Below, piece after piece: positions 34,308-43,015 of a stretch of 64,000 nucleotides of DNA (positions are counted from its first letter, which is position 1; every line of letters starts with the position of its first letter). Origin of the DNA: Myxococcota bacterium (GTDB lineage: Bacteria > Myxococcota_A > Bradymonadia > UBA7976 > UBA1532); NCBI GenBank assembly GCA_963169045.1, contig CAUJDF010000091.1, positions 1-64,000 of the forward strand, read 5' to 3'. The notes under the pieces are model-generated. The model was not told the origin of the DNA and did not search any database. It saw nothing but the letters and a program-made list of their open reading frames with translations. The translations under genes were made by a program, and so were the position numbers.

Positions 34308-35080
34308 GGCGGTCCGTCCTCGCCGGGCGGGCGCGCGGTCAGCGCGAGCTCGCGGGCGCGCGCCGGTGCCGCGCCCCTCGGCGCGCGCAGCGGCTCGATC
34401 ACCGCGTCGCTCGCCCCGGGCGGCGGCCGGAGCCGGCGGCGCTGCGCGCCCGGGCTCGCCGGCGCCGTGAAGCGCACGGGGACGCGGACGAACGCCTGCG
34501 GCGTCTCGAAGGCCTCTTCGGAGGCGGCGGCGATCGGGACGCCCGGCGTTGCCTGCTCCGGCGCGGCGGCGCCGGCCCGGGACCGCCGCAGCGGCTCGAG
34601 GACCCGGGCGCGCGTCCGGCCGCGGCGCTCGAAGAGCAGGATGGGATCGGCGTCGAACGCCTCGTCGAGCACGGCGTCGGGGAAGGCGCGCCGCAGGGCC
34701 TCGGGCGCGCACGCCCCTTCGCCGTGCGGCACGGCGTGGACTGCCCGCGACAGCGCCGCGGCGAGGGTCGCCGGCCGCGTCGCGTCGTCGGGCGCCGACA
34801 GCGCGACTGCCCGGTGCCCCTCGGTGCGCGCCGCGGCGGTCGCGACCCGCGGCACGAGGCGCCGCCGGCCGACGAGCTCCAACGTCAGCGGTGCGGCCAG
34901 CCCCGGGGCCACGACCGACGCCGGCGCGCGCGCCGCCTCGTCGGGCTCCGTCGCGGCCGGCGCGTCGAGCGCCGCGCCCGTGGCGCCGTGCAGCGCGTCG
35001 GGGTGGCCGCAGAGGAAAGGGGAGGACGAGTCGGGCAGGAAGGTGACGTGCGCCGACTCGGGCCCTCTACGGTGTCCCAT
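34304..35080 (-). CDS. Pro/Ala/Arg-rich protein of unknown function in lipid operon
   Basis: 258 residues from the ATG at 35080, which lies inside the preceding gene (overlap of 14 bases); it ends with a four-base overlap with the BtaA-like gene. No recognised domain. A core of about residues 60-200 reads as a plausible globular segment (LELVGRRRLVPRVATAAART, DPILLFERRGR), while the N- and C-terminal parts are Ala/Pro/Arg-rich. No signal peptide or membrane segment is clear. Strict operon placement with overlaps on both sides is the main evidence that it is a real gene. Confidence 0.5.
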   Translation of the reverse strand: MGHRRGPESAHVTFLPDSSSPFLCGHPDALHGATGAALDAPAATEPDEAARAPASVVAPGLAAPLTLELVGRRRLVPRVATAAARTEGHRAVALSAPDDATRPATLAAALSRAVHAVPHGEGACAPEALRRAFPDAVLDEAFDADPILLFERRGRTRARVLEPLRRSRAGAAAPEQATPGVPIAAASEEAFETPQAFVRVPVRFTAPASPGAQRRRLRPPPGASDAVIEPLRAPRGAAPARARELALTARPPGEDGPP

Positions 35081-35660
35081 CGGCCTGCCCGTCGCGCGTG
35101 CCGGAGTCGAACAGCACTTCGCCCAGCCGGTGCAGGTGGCGCGGGTGCAGCACGTTCTGCGGTCCGGCGCGGTCGACGGGCACGTCCATCGACCAGACGG
35201 CGAGCTCGGAGCAGTAGAAGCGCTCCTCGTTCGGGGCGCCGACGATGCCGAGGAAGTCGTAGCCGGCGCCGGCCTTGGCGCGCGCCCTCTCGACCGCGGC
35301 GCGGCCGCCCTCGGGCGTCCAGCCGCGGGGCCGCACGAGCTGGACGCGGTGCGACTCGCGCAGCAGCTTCTCGAGCGGCACGACGACCACGCCCTTGCCG
35401 ACGGCCTCGACCACCTCGAGGCGCTGGCGGTCGAGGATCGCCGCGTGCGAGAGCGGCGAGTTGGTCGAGACCGCGATGAGATCGTCGGTGGCGTGGTATC
35501 CGCGGACGACAAGCCAGTCGCCGTCGGCCCCGGCGCGCTTCACCGTGGCGAGCCAGGACGAGACCTCGGCCTCGTACTCGGGCCCGGTGCGGCGCACCAG
35601 CGCGTCCGTACCGGCGGAGCAGCCGGCGAGGAGGGCGAACAGCAGGAGCTTGCGTGTCAT
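35067..35660 (-). CDS. YiiX/YebB-like permuted papain-fold lipoprotein
   Basis: 197 residues from the ATG at 35660 (an upstream ATG at 35678 is less likely). MTRKLLLFALLAGC is a lipoprotein signal. The NlpC/P60-like permuted papain fold shows in GDWLVVRGYHATDDLIAVS, PLSHAAILD (catalytic His) and RFYCSELAVW (catalytic Cys). YiiX-like proteins hydrolyse or transfer acyl groups or cross bridges; the fold is shared with LRAT-type acyltransferases. It starts 19 bases after the kinase stop and overlaps the next gene by 14 bases. In a lipid operon it might act on a lipid amide or ester, though a cell-wall substrate is equally possible. Confidence 0.8.
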   Translation of the reverse strand: MTRKLLLFALLAGCSAGTDALVRRTGPEYEAEVSSWLATVKRAGADGDWLVVRGYHATDDLIAVSTNSPLSHAAILDRQRLEVVEAVGKGVVVVPLEKLLRESHRVQLVRPRGWTPEGGRAAVERARAKAGAGYDFLGIVGAPNEERFYCSELAVWSMDVPVDRAGPQNVLHPRHLHRLGEVLFDSGTRDGQADGTP

Positions 35661-35679
35661 GCGCGGAGCATAGACCACG

Positions 35680-38600
35680 TCAGCGCGATCGCGTGTGTCC
35701 CGTGGTGGAGTGGGTGCGCGTCACGAGCACGTCGAGCTTGTCGACGCGCTCGACCACGTCGTACTTGCGCGCGGCGACGGCGAGCTCGCGGATGGTGCGG
35801 CGCAGGCGCTCGGCCTCGTTGTCGTGCAGGCGCACGTCGTAGCGCAGGTCCTCGGCCTGCAGCAGGCGCATCTCGGCCTCGCTCCACCGGCCCTCGGCGC
35901 ACAGGGCCCACGCCTGGCCGAGGCAGGCGTAGAACTCGACGGCGAAGAGGTTGCCGCGCGCGTGGCCGTGGGCCTCCTCGAAGGCGGCCATCGCCGCCCG
36001 GGTGTCACCGCGGTTCCAGGCGCACAGGCCGATCTGCAGGCGCGCCACCGTCGCCGTCACCTCGCGACCGGCCTCGTCGGCCTCCTGGGCGATGCGCGTG
36101 AAGGCCTGCTCCGCGCGCTCGATCTGGCCCTCGAGGCGGTCGAGCTGCGCCAGCGCCGTCCGCGCCGCCAGCGCCTCGGCGAAGAGGCCCTCGGTGCGCG
36201 CGCTCTCGAGCGAAGCCTCGAAGGCCATCAGGGCCTGGTCCAGTCGGCCGAGGTGCTGGTAGAGCTGGCCGAGCGTGAGGTGCGCCAGGCAGCGCGCCCG
36301 CGGGTCGCCGCTCTTGCGCGCGAACTTCAGCGCATCCCAGAGCCAGTGCTCGGCGGCCTCGGGCTCGTCGTCGTGCAGGCGCAGCAGGCCGAGCCGGCTG
36401 GCGGCGCGGGAGCCCACGCCCGCCAGCTCGTTGCGCTTGGCGATCTCGAGCGCCTCCTGGGCGTGGTGCTCGGCCTCGTCGGGCTGGCCCGCGTGCTCGG
36501 CGGCCTCGCTGCCGATGAAGTGGATCTCGGCGCGCTGCTCCGGCGTGAGCAGCCGGGTGCGGTCGTCCCACTCGAGCACACGGCGCGTGAACGACACCGC
36601 GTGGCCCATGAGGCCGGCGCCGTGCAGCCGCCGAAGGCTCTCCTGGCCGAGCCCGAGCGCGCGCTCCATCTCGCCGGCCTCGGCGTGGTGCCGCGCGACG
36701 ACCTCGAGCTCGATTCCGGTCTGGTCCTGCTGCGCGCGCGCGAGCTTCAGCTCGGCCGCGGCGAGGTTCAGCTCGGGCCAGTTGCGCAGCTGGCGGCACA
36801 CGCTCTTGAACTGGTTGCGCACGAGATCGTGGTTGAAGCGCCAGCGGCCCTCGCCCTGCTCGACGATGAGGCCGGCGCTCACCGCCCGCTCGAGCATCGC
36901 CTCGACGACCTCCGGGTCCTGGGGCAGCTCGGGCGCCTCGGGATCGCCGTCGACCCCGCACAGCCGCAGCAACGGTCGCAGCGTGAACGACCGCCCGAGC
37001 AGCGTCGCCCGCGCCAGGGTGCTGCGCAGATCGCCGCCGCCGGGCCCGCGCGTGGCGCCGTCGATGCGCGTCTGCAGCACCGCGTTCGGATCGGACGGCG
37101 CCCGGCTGACGCCCTCCTCCTCGAGGAAGCCGCGCAGCGCCTCGAGCGCGATCAGCGGGTTGCCGGCGGCCTGCATGCACGCCGCCTCGGCCAGCCCGGG
37201 GGGCAGGGGGGCGAGCGCCTCGAGCGCCGGGGCCAGATCGTTCGGCCGCAGCGGGGCGAGCCGCAGGTGGTCGGTGCCCTTGAGCGCGAGCAGCGCCTGG
37301 CGCGCGGCCTGGACCGTGGTGCGCTGGCTCGGCCGCAGCGTCACCAGCATCAACAGCCGCGGCGGCCCGTCGGCCTGCGCGAGGCGGTGCACGAGCCGCA
37401 GGACGCGGCCCTCGGGCGACCACTGCGCGTCGTCGGCCCAGATGAGGAACGGCCGCTCGCCGACGAAGTCGCGGATCATGCGCGCGGCGCGCGCCGTCTG
37501 GATCTCGTCGTTCGTCTGCTCGCCGCCCGACGGCCCCCACAGCGCATCGATGGCGTTCTGGCGCGCCTCGGCCTCGGGGAACACCGCCGCCAGGATGTCG
37601 TCGGCCTCCGTCCGGACGGCGTCCGGTGCGCCGAGGTAGCGCAAGAACGACTGGCGCAGGCCGCCACCGCTGCGCACGTGGGGTTCGCTGCGGATGACGA
37701 GCGCCGGCATGCGCCCGGTCTCCTCGAGCCACTCGCGCAGGTGGCCGGCCAGGCGGCTCTTGCCGATGCCCGGCTCGCCCTCGATGAGGACGACGCGCGG
37801 GCCGTGACCGGCGAGCACGCCGTGGGCCGCCTCGAGCAGGATCTGCCGCGCCTCCTCGCGCCCGGCGATCGGCGGCTCGCGCAGGTGCAGCAGACCGGGG
37901 CCGCACGGCTCGCGAACCGGGACGATCGGCGAGCCGATGTTCGACAGCGGCTCGTCCATGCTGAGGAGGTCGTCGGGCGACTCGAACTCCGTCGGATCGG
38001 GGCGCGGGCCGAGCGCGTCGAGCGCGGCGCGCAGGTCGGCGACGGACCGGAAGCGGTGCACCGGCGACTTCTCGAGCAGCTTCGCGACGATGGGGACGAG
38101 GCCTGGCGGCGCGTCGACGTCCGGGCGCAGCGCGATCGGCGGCACCGGCGTGCGCTGGTGGTGCGTCAGCAGGTGCCGGCCGTGGAACGGCAGCTCGCCG
38201 GTGAGGATCTCGAAGAGCATCACGCCGAGCGAGTAGAGGTCCGTCCAGGGGCCGATGGCGGCGATCTCGCCCTTGGCGGCCTCGGGCGCGATGTACGCCG
38301 GCGTGCCCTCGATGCGGCGCCCGGCGACGCGGGCGTCGTGGACGGCGAGCGCGATGCCGAAGTCGACGAGCTTGAGCGACTCGGCGCCGAGGACGCCGGG
38401 GACGAGCAGCACGTTGCCCGGCTTGAGGTCGCGGTGGACGAGGTCGCGCGCGTGGGCGTGGGCCAGGCCGCCGAGCAGCAGGTCGATGAACGTCCACAGT
38501 CGCGGCCAGGACCACGGCTCGCGCACGAAGCGCGTCAGGCTCTCGCCCGGGACGTACTCCATCGCCACGAACGGCGAGTCGTTCGCCGTGCGGCCGTAGT

Positions 38601-38826
38601 CGTAGATGCCCACGACGGACGGGTGCGAGAGGCGCGCCATCGCGCGCACCTCGCGGTTGAACGAGCGGTCGGCGGTGCCCTTGCGGTCGCCCTTCAGGCT
38701 GAGCACCTTGACGGCGCAGTGGCCCCGGGCGCGGTGGCTGTAGGCGAGCCACACGGTGCCCATCGAGCCCTCGCCCAGCTCTTCGCGCGCCTCGTAGCCC
38801 TCGGGGAAGTCGTCGGGGGAGAGCAT
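35680..38826 (-). CDS. Ser/Thr protein kinase - STAND ATPase - TPR fusion
   Basis: 1048 residues from the ATG at 38826, which follows GGAGATC; an ATG at 38895 would add 23 residues. Kinase about 8-270: GEGSMGTVWLA, Lys40, HRDLKPGN (131-138), DFG (155-157) and GTPAYIAPEA. ATPase about 320-720: Walker A GEPGIGKS (350-357), Walker B FLIWADDAQW. The C-terminal third holds TPR-like repeats (e.g. RCLAHLTLGQLYQHLGRLDQ). This architecture is common in myxobacteria and suggests ligand-gated signalling. Directly upstream of the seven lipid genes with only 19 bases between, so probably the first gene of the transcript. Confidence 0.92.
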   Translation of the reverse strand: MLSPDDFPEGYEAREELGEGSMGTVWLAYSHRARGHCAVKVLSLKGDRKGTADRSFNREVRAMARLSHPSVVGIYDYGRTANDSPFVAMEYVPGESLTRFVREPWSWPRLWTFIDLLLGGLAHAHARDLVHRDLKPGNVLLVPGVLGAESLKLVDFGIALAVHDARVAGRRIEGTPAYIAPEAAKGEIAAIGPWTDLYSLGVMLFEILTGELPFHGRHLLTHHQRTPVPPIALRPDVDAPPGLVPIVAKLLEKSPVHRFRSVADLRAALDALGPRPDPTEFESPDDLLSMDEPLSNIGSPIVPVREPCGPGLLHLREPPIAGREEARQILLEAAHGVLAGHGPRVVLIEGEPGIGKSRLAGHLREWLEETGRMPALVIRSEPHVRSGGGLRQSFLRYLGAPDAVRTEADDILAAVFPEAEARQNAIDALWGPSGGEQTNDEIQTARAARMIRDFVGERPFLIWADDAQWSPEGRVLRLVHRLAQADGPPRLLMLVTLRPSQRTTVQAARQALLALKGTDHLRLAPLRPNDLAPALEALAPLPPGLAEAACMQAAGNPLIALEALRGFLEEEGVSRAPSDPNAVLQTRIDGATRGPGGGDLRSTLARATLLGRSFTLRPLLRLCGVDGDPEAPELPQDPEVVEAMLERAVSAGLIVEQGEGRWRFNHDLVRNQFKSVCRQLRNWPELNLAAAELKLARAQQDQTGIELEVVARHHAEAGEMERALGLGQESLRRLHGAGLMGHAVSFTRRVLEWDDRTRLLTPEQRAEIHFIGSEAAEHAGQPDEAEHHAQEALEIAKRNELAGVGSRAASRLGLLRLHDDEPEAAEHWLWDALKFARKSGDPRARCLAHLTLGQLYQHLGRLDQALMAFEASLESARTEGLFAEALAARTALAQLDRLEGQIERAEQAFTRIAQEADEAGREVTATVARLQIGLCAWNRGDTRAAMAAFEEAHGHARGNLFAVEFYACLGQAWALCAEGRWSEAEMRLLQAEDLRYDVRLHDNEAERLRRTIRELAVAARKYDVVERVDKLDVLVTRTHSTTGHTRSR

Positions 38827-38949
38827 GATCTCCAGTTCGGGATCGCCGAATACATCGGCTCCGCGGGAAGCCTCACCATAGCAGAACGGGGTCATCGTCT
38901 CACGATTGCGCCTGACGGCGCCCCGGGGCCGGGGCGACCGGCCGTCTCG

Positions 38950-38978
38950 TTGACACGCGGGATGCCCGTTGATTTCAT
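38950..38978 (+). promoter_or_regulatory. Candidate promoter of the acyl-CoA ligase gene
   Basis: TTGACA at 38950-38955, 17-base spacer, then TTTCAT (4 of 6 matches to a -10 box) at 38973-38978. Transcription would begin near 38985, three bases before the ATG at 38988, which has no ribosome site. The mRNA would be nearly leaderless. The divergent kinase gene starts on the other side. Confidence 0.4.
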
Positions 38979-38987
38979 GCGCGTCCG

Positions 38988-40799
38988 ATGAAAAACCAGT
39001 CGATCCCCGCGATCTTCCGCGAGCAGGCGGGCAAGCTGGGCAGCCGCCCGATGATCTACGCGAAGGTGAGCGGCCACTGGTCGCCGCTGACCTGGGCCCA
39101 GGTGGCCGAGCGCGTCGACCACCTCGCGGCGGGCCTGATCGCCCTGGGGGTGCGGCCCGGCGACCGCGTGGGCCTCCTGTCCGAGAATCGTCCGGAGTGG
39201 GTGGTCGCCGATCTGGCGACCCTGTCGGCGGCCGCAGCCGACGTGCCCGTCTATCCGACCAACACCCCGGACCAGTGCGCTTATGTCGTGAACGACGCCG
39301 GCGCGCGCATCGTGTTCTGCAGCACGCTGGAGCAGGTGCAGAAGCTGCTGTCGGTGCGCGACGCGATGCCGCACCTCACCCACGTCGTGCACTTCGATCC
39401 GGACGTGGCGGCGCCGCCGGTCGAGGGCCTCACCGTCATGTCGCTGGCCGCGCTCGAGGAGCGGGGCCGGACGCACGGCGACCGCGCCGCGGTCGACGCG
39501 CGGGTCGAGGCGCTCGGTCCCGACGATCTGTTGACCCTCATCTACACCTCGGGGACGACGGGCGAGCCGAAGGGCGTGATGCTCACGCACGGCAACATCG
39601 TCGCCAACTGCGAGGCGACGCGGCGCGCGGTGCGGCTCGACAAGAACGACGTGGCGCTGTCGTTCCTGCCGCTCTCCCACAGCTTCGAGCGGACGGTGGG
39701 CTACTACCTCCCCGTGCTGTTCGCGGGCGCAACGGTCTATTACGCCGAGAACATGGACCGGCTGGGCGAGAACCTGGCCGAGGTGCGGCCGACGATCATG
39801 GCCGCGGTGCCGAGGCTCTACGAGAAGATGTACGCCGCGTTCCAGGAGAAGCGGGGGGCGGCGGGCCCGGCGCGGCGCGCGCTCGTCGACTGGGCGATCG
39901 GCGTCGGCCGGCAGGTGAGCCGCGCGCGGCAGGCGGGGCGCGCGCCCTCCGCGCTGCTGGCGGCGCAGCACAAGGTGGCGACGGAGCTGGTGCTCGGCCG
40001 CATCGCGGCGCGGCTCGGCGGGCGCCTGCGCTTCGCGTGCAGCGGCGGCGCGCCGCTGGCCGCCGATCTCGCCGAGTTCTTCCACGCGGCGGGCATCCTC
40101 GTGCTCGAGGGCTACGGCCTGTCCGAGACGGGCCCCGTGCTGAGCACGAACCGCCCCGAGGCGTTCCGCTTCGGCACCGTCGGCCGCCCGCTCGACGACG
40201 TGCGACTGCGCATCGCGCCCGACGGCGAGATCCTCGCCCAGGGCCCGAACATCATGCGCGGCTACTGGAACAAGCCCGAGGCGACGGCGGAGGTGCTCAC
40301 GGCCGACGGCTGGTTCGCCACGGGCGACATCGGCGAGCTCGACCGCGACGGATTCCTGCGCATCACCGACCGCAAGAAAGACCTGATCAAGACGGCGGGC
40401 GCGAAGTACGTGGCGCCGCAGAAGATCGAGGGCCTGCTCGAGCTGCAGCCGCACATCGATCAGGCGGTCGTCGTCGGCGACAACCGGCCGTTCTGCGTGG
40501 CGCTCATCGTCCCGACCTGGGGCAAGCTGCGCGAGCGCATGCGCGAGAAGGGATCGATGACCGGTGACCCCGCGGCGCTCGCCCGCGAGCCCGAGGTCCG
40601 CGAGCTTCTGCGGTCCGAGGTCGAGGCGGTGAACGCGCGGCTCGCCCCGTACGAGACCATCAAGAACTTCGTGCTCATCGATCGGCCGTTCACCCAGGAG
40701 AACGGCCTGTTGACGCCCACGTTGAAGCTGCGTCGCCGGGCCGTCGCCGTCGCGCACGCCGCCGAGATCGACGAGCTCTACCGACAGACCCGGCGTTAG
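38988..40799 (+). CDS. fadD: Long-chain acyl-CoA ligase (AMP-forming)
   Basis: 603 residues, of the FadD15-like size class. Motifs: LIYTSGTTGEPKGVMLTH (P-loop/ATP site, about 185-202), ACSGGAPLAADLAEFF, EGYGLSETGP and FATGDIGELDRDG, then TDRKKDLIKTAGAKYVAP near the C-terminus with the catalytic Lys of the thioesterification step. It activates fatty acids to acyl-CoA. Divergent from the kinase-led lipid operon across a 92- to 161-base gap; it could supply acyl-CoA for lipid assembly there, but also for general fatty acid use. Confidence 0.92.
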   Translation: MKNQSIPAIFREQAGKLGSRPMIYAKVSGHWSPLTWAQVAERVDHLAAGLIALGVRPGDRVGLLSENRPEWVVADLATLSAAAADVPVYPTNTPDQCAYVVNDAGARIVFCSTLEQVQKLLSVRDAMPHLTHVVHFDPDVAAPPVEGLTVMSLAALEERGRTHGDRAAVDARVEALGPDDLLTLIYTSGTTGEPKGVMLTHGNIVANCEATRRAVRLDKNDVALSFLPLSHSFERTVGYYLPVLFAGATVYYAENMDRLGENLAEVRPTIMAAVPRLYEKMYAAFQEKRGAAGPARRALVDWAIGVGRQVSRARQAGRAPSALLAAQHKVATELVLGRIAARLGGRLRFACSGGAPLAADLAEFFHAAGILVLEGYGLSETGPVLSTNRPEAFRFGTVGRPLDDVRLRIAPDGEILAQGPNIMRGYWNKPEATAEVLTADGWFATGDIGELDRDGFLRITDRKKDLIKTAGAKYVAPQKIEGLLELQPHIDQAVVVGDNRPFCVALIVPTWGKLRERMREKGSMTGDPAALAREPEVRELLRSEVEAVNARLAPYETIKNFVLIDRPFTQENGLLTPTLKLRRRAVAVAHAAEIDELYRQTRR

Positions 40800-40834
40800 C
40801 CTATTGCGGCCCCGGGTGCTAGACTCACCGGGTC

Positions 40835-41323
40835 GTGATTTACGAGACTTCCTGCGGAATCATCCCCTTCCGAAGGGCGGGGGGTGAAATTGAATACCTG
40901 CTCCTGCACAGCGTGCTGGTGCGCAACCCCGACGCGGCCTGGGAGTTCCCCAAGGGCAGCCCCGATCCGGGCGAGTCCGAGACCGAAGCGGCGCTTCGCG
41001 AGCTGCGCGAAGAGACCGGCCTGACGAACGTGCGGATGCTGCCCGACTTCCGCGACCAGGTGCAGTACTGCTATCGGCGCGACGGGCGCCCCATCGAGAA
41101 GACGGTGACGTTCTTCGCCGCCGAGGTGGTCGACTGGTCGCCGATCCCGAGCGCCGCGCCCACCCGTGAGCACGGGCCCCACCCCTACGAGCGCATGTGG
41201 TTCCGGTGGGCCGCCGAGGGCGAGGCGATGCGGCTGCTCTTCCATCCGGGCATGCGCCTGCTGCTCGAACGCACCGCGTTCTTCATCCACGAGCACGACC
41301 GCATCCAGCGCCGCGGCGGGTAG
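40835..41323 (+). CDS. Nudix hydrolase (bis-nucleosyl tetraphosphatase-like)
   Basis: 162 residues from a GTG start; there is no in-frame ATG near. The Nudix box is perfect: GSPDPGE, then REL REETGL (G-x5-E-x7-REUxEExGU) at about residues 41-63. The early sequence MIYETSCGIIPFRR is typical of the Ap4A pyrophosphatase subfamily. Members hydrolyse dinucleoside tetraphosphates and similar compounds. Follows fadD on the same strand with 35 bases between, so may be co-transcribed. Confidence 0.88.
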   Translation: MIYETSCGIIPFRRAGGEIEYLLLHSVLVRNPDAAWEFPKGSPDPGESETEAALRELREETGLTNVRMLPDFRDQVQYCYRRDGRPIEKTVTFFAAEVVDWSPIPSAAPTREHGPHPYERMWFRWAAEGEAMRLLFHPGMRLLLERTAFFIHEHDRIQRRGG

Positions 41324-41438
41324 TCGACACACGCGCTCGGCCTTCGCGAGGCTCGCCGCCGCGCGTCGACGCCTTCGCCGCCTCTCGCTTCGGACGAGTC
41401 GACCGCCCTCCGCCGAGGGCGGCCCGCCACGCGCCCCG

Positions 41439-42959
41439 TCAGCGGAACAGCCGCTTCACCGCGCTGCGCATCTCCGGCAGCGTGAAGCCGAGCGAGATGC
41501 CGCCGACGGCGTACTGGACGCGGTCGACGCGGAGCTCGGCGTCGGGCGCGTCGGCTTCTTCGAGCACCCGCTGCAAGGGTTTCGCGGAGACGGTCACGCC
41601 GCGGGCGAACAGGCGCACGCTCACGCGGCGGCTGACGAAGAAGAGCCAGCCGAGCTCGCCCTCGAAGCGCAGGGCGGTGTCGAAGCGGCTGGCCTCGCGC
41701 TCGGCGTCGGCCCACAAGTAGCTGGTGTCGAGCTGCGGCACGAGCGAGAGGTAGATCGAGCCCAGCGGCGTCTCGAGGCTGCCGACGGGGCCGATCCCGC
41801 CGGCGATCTGGACCCACTCGACGCGGTGCGGGGCGCCGTCGAAGTCGAGCGTCGTCCACGACGCCGCGATCGAGGGGCCGAGGTCGAGGTCCAGGTCCCA
41901 GGCACCGCGGACGACGCTGCTGCGGATGTTGCGGACGGTGAAGCCGGAGAGCAGGCGCAAGAAGCGATGGGTCGGCGGCTGCGTGGCGTCGAGCGCGGTC
42001 GTCTCGCTGCCGACGGTGCGCTCCGCGTCGATGGTGATGGTCGGGCTCGTGACGTCGAAGGCGACGCTGTTGGGGACGAGGCCGACGAGCAGGTCGCGGG
42101 CGAAGGCGCCGGCGTCGCGGGCGCGCATGTCGACGACCTCCTGCCCGTAGAGGAGATCGGTGCGGATGGGCGGCGCGTCCGGCGCGAAGGCGTCCTCGAG
42201 CCGGGTGGTGACGAGCGCGCCGTCCGCCCGGCCGTGGACCTCGGCGTGCAGCACGTGCGTCGCGCCGAGCTCGAAGAGCACGTCGTCGCGGAACGTGGCG
42301 GGCGTCGGGCCCTCCGACGTCCAGTCGAACTCGGCGAGGCGGTCGGCGACGGTGTCGAGGCGCACGACCTCGGCGTCGGGCCAGCGGGCGGCGGCCCAGG
42401 CGCCGAGCCGGTCGCCCAGGGTGTCGGAAACGAGCTCGCGGTCCGCGAGCGGCGGCACGACGACGATGCGCCACGGGCGCGGCGCGCCGTCCGCGAGGAC
42501 GACGGGCGCCGGTGGCGTGTACGACCAGGCGGCGCCGCTGAGCAGGTCGACGCCGACGCCGACGGGCGCGAGCCACCAGAGCGGCCCGGCGAGGAGGAGG
42601 GGCGCGTTGGCGCCGAGGCTGCCCCCCCAGCGGTAGTCCGCCTCGAGCTCGAGGGCGCGCGGCTCGCCCTCGCGGGCCCGCAGCTCGAGTCGGCGGCGGC
42701 TCGCCCGCGGCACCTCGACGATCGCGGGCGCCGTCGCCAGCGGCGTGACGTCCTCGTCGCGCACCTCGGCGGCGGCCGGCCGCGTGACGACGCGCAGGCG
42801 CTGCTTGCGGCCGGCGAGCGTCGCGCAACCCGAGAGCAGCGCGGCGGTCACGACGATGGTGGGAAAGCGTCGCAGCGGCCCCGTTCTGCACGACCCGCGC
42901 GCCGGATGGCAAGCCGGGACGATCGAGCGGCGGGCGCGCGGCCCGACGATCTCCGGCAC
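41439..42959 (-). CDS. Outer-membrane-type lipoprotein, unknown function
   Basis: 506 residues as read from the ATG at 42959. The signal appears late: RRFPTIVVTAALLSGCATLAG has a good lipobox (LLSGC), but would leave a 45-residue leader, so the true start may be an unusual codon nearer. The N-terminal part resembles a PEGA-type domain (LRVVTRPAAAEVRDEDV). A middle segment (WRIVVVPPLADRELVSDTLGDRLG) looks like a small beta domain, and the C-terminal part has beta-strand alternation suggestive of an outer-membrane or adhesin-type beta structure. No named family is recognised. Divergent from an AraC-type regulator that may control it. Confidence 0.6.
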   Translation of the reverse strand: MPEIVGPRARRSIVPACHPARGSCRTGPLRRFPTIVVTAALLSGCATLAGRKQRLRVVTRPAAAEVRDEDVTPLATAPAIVEVPRASRRRLELRAREGEPRALELEADYRWGGSLGANAPLLLAGPLWWLAPVGVGVDLLSGAAWSYTPPAPVVLADGAPRPWRIVVVPPLADRELVSDTLGDRLGAWAAARWPDAEVVRLDTVADRLAEFDWTSEGPTPATFRDDVLFELGATHVLHAEVHGRADGALVTTRLEDAFAPDAPPIRTDLLYGQEVVDMRARDAGAFARDLLVGLVPNSVAFDVTSPTITIDAERTVGSETTALDATQPPTHRFLRLLSGFTVRNIRSSVVRGAWDLDLDLGPSIAASWTTLDFDGAPHRVEWVQIAGGIGPVGSLETPLGSIYLSLVPQLDTSYLWADAEREASRFDTALRFEGELGWLFFVSRRVSVRLFARGVTVSAKPLQRVLEEADAPDAELRVDRVQYAVGGISLGFTLPEMRSAVKRLFR

Positions 42960-43015
42960 CGTTCGTCGGGCGCGGCGTCGACCCCGTCCATAGGATGGGC
43001 GGCGGAGGCGCAGTC

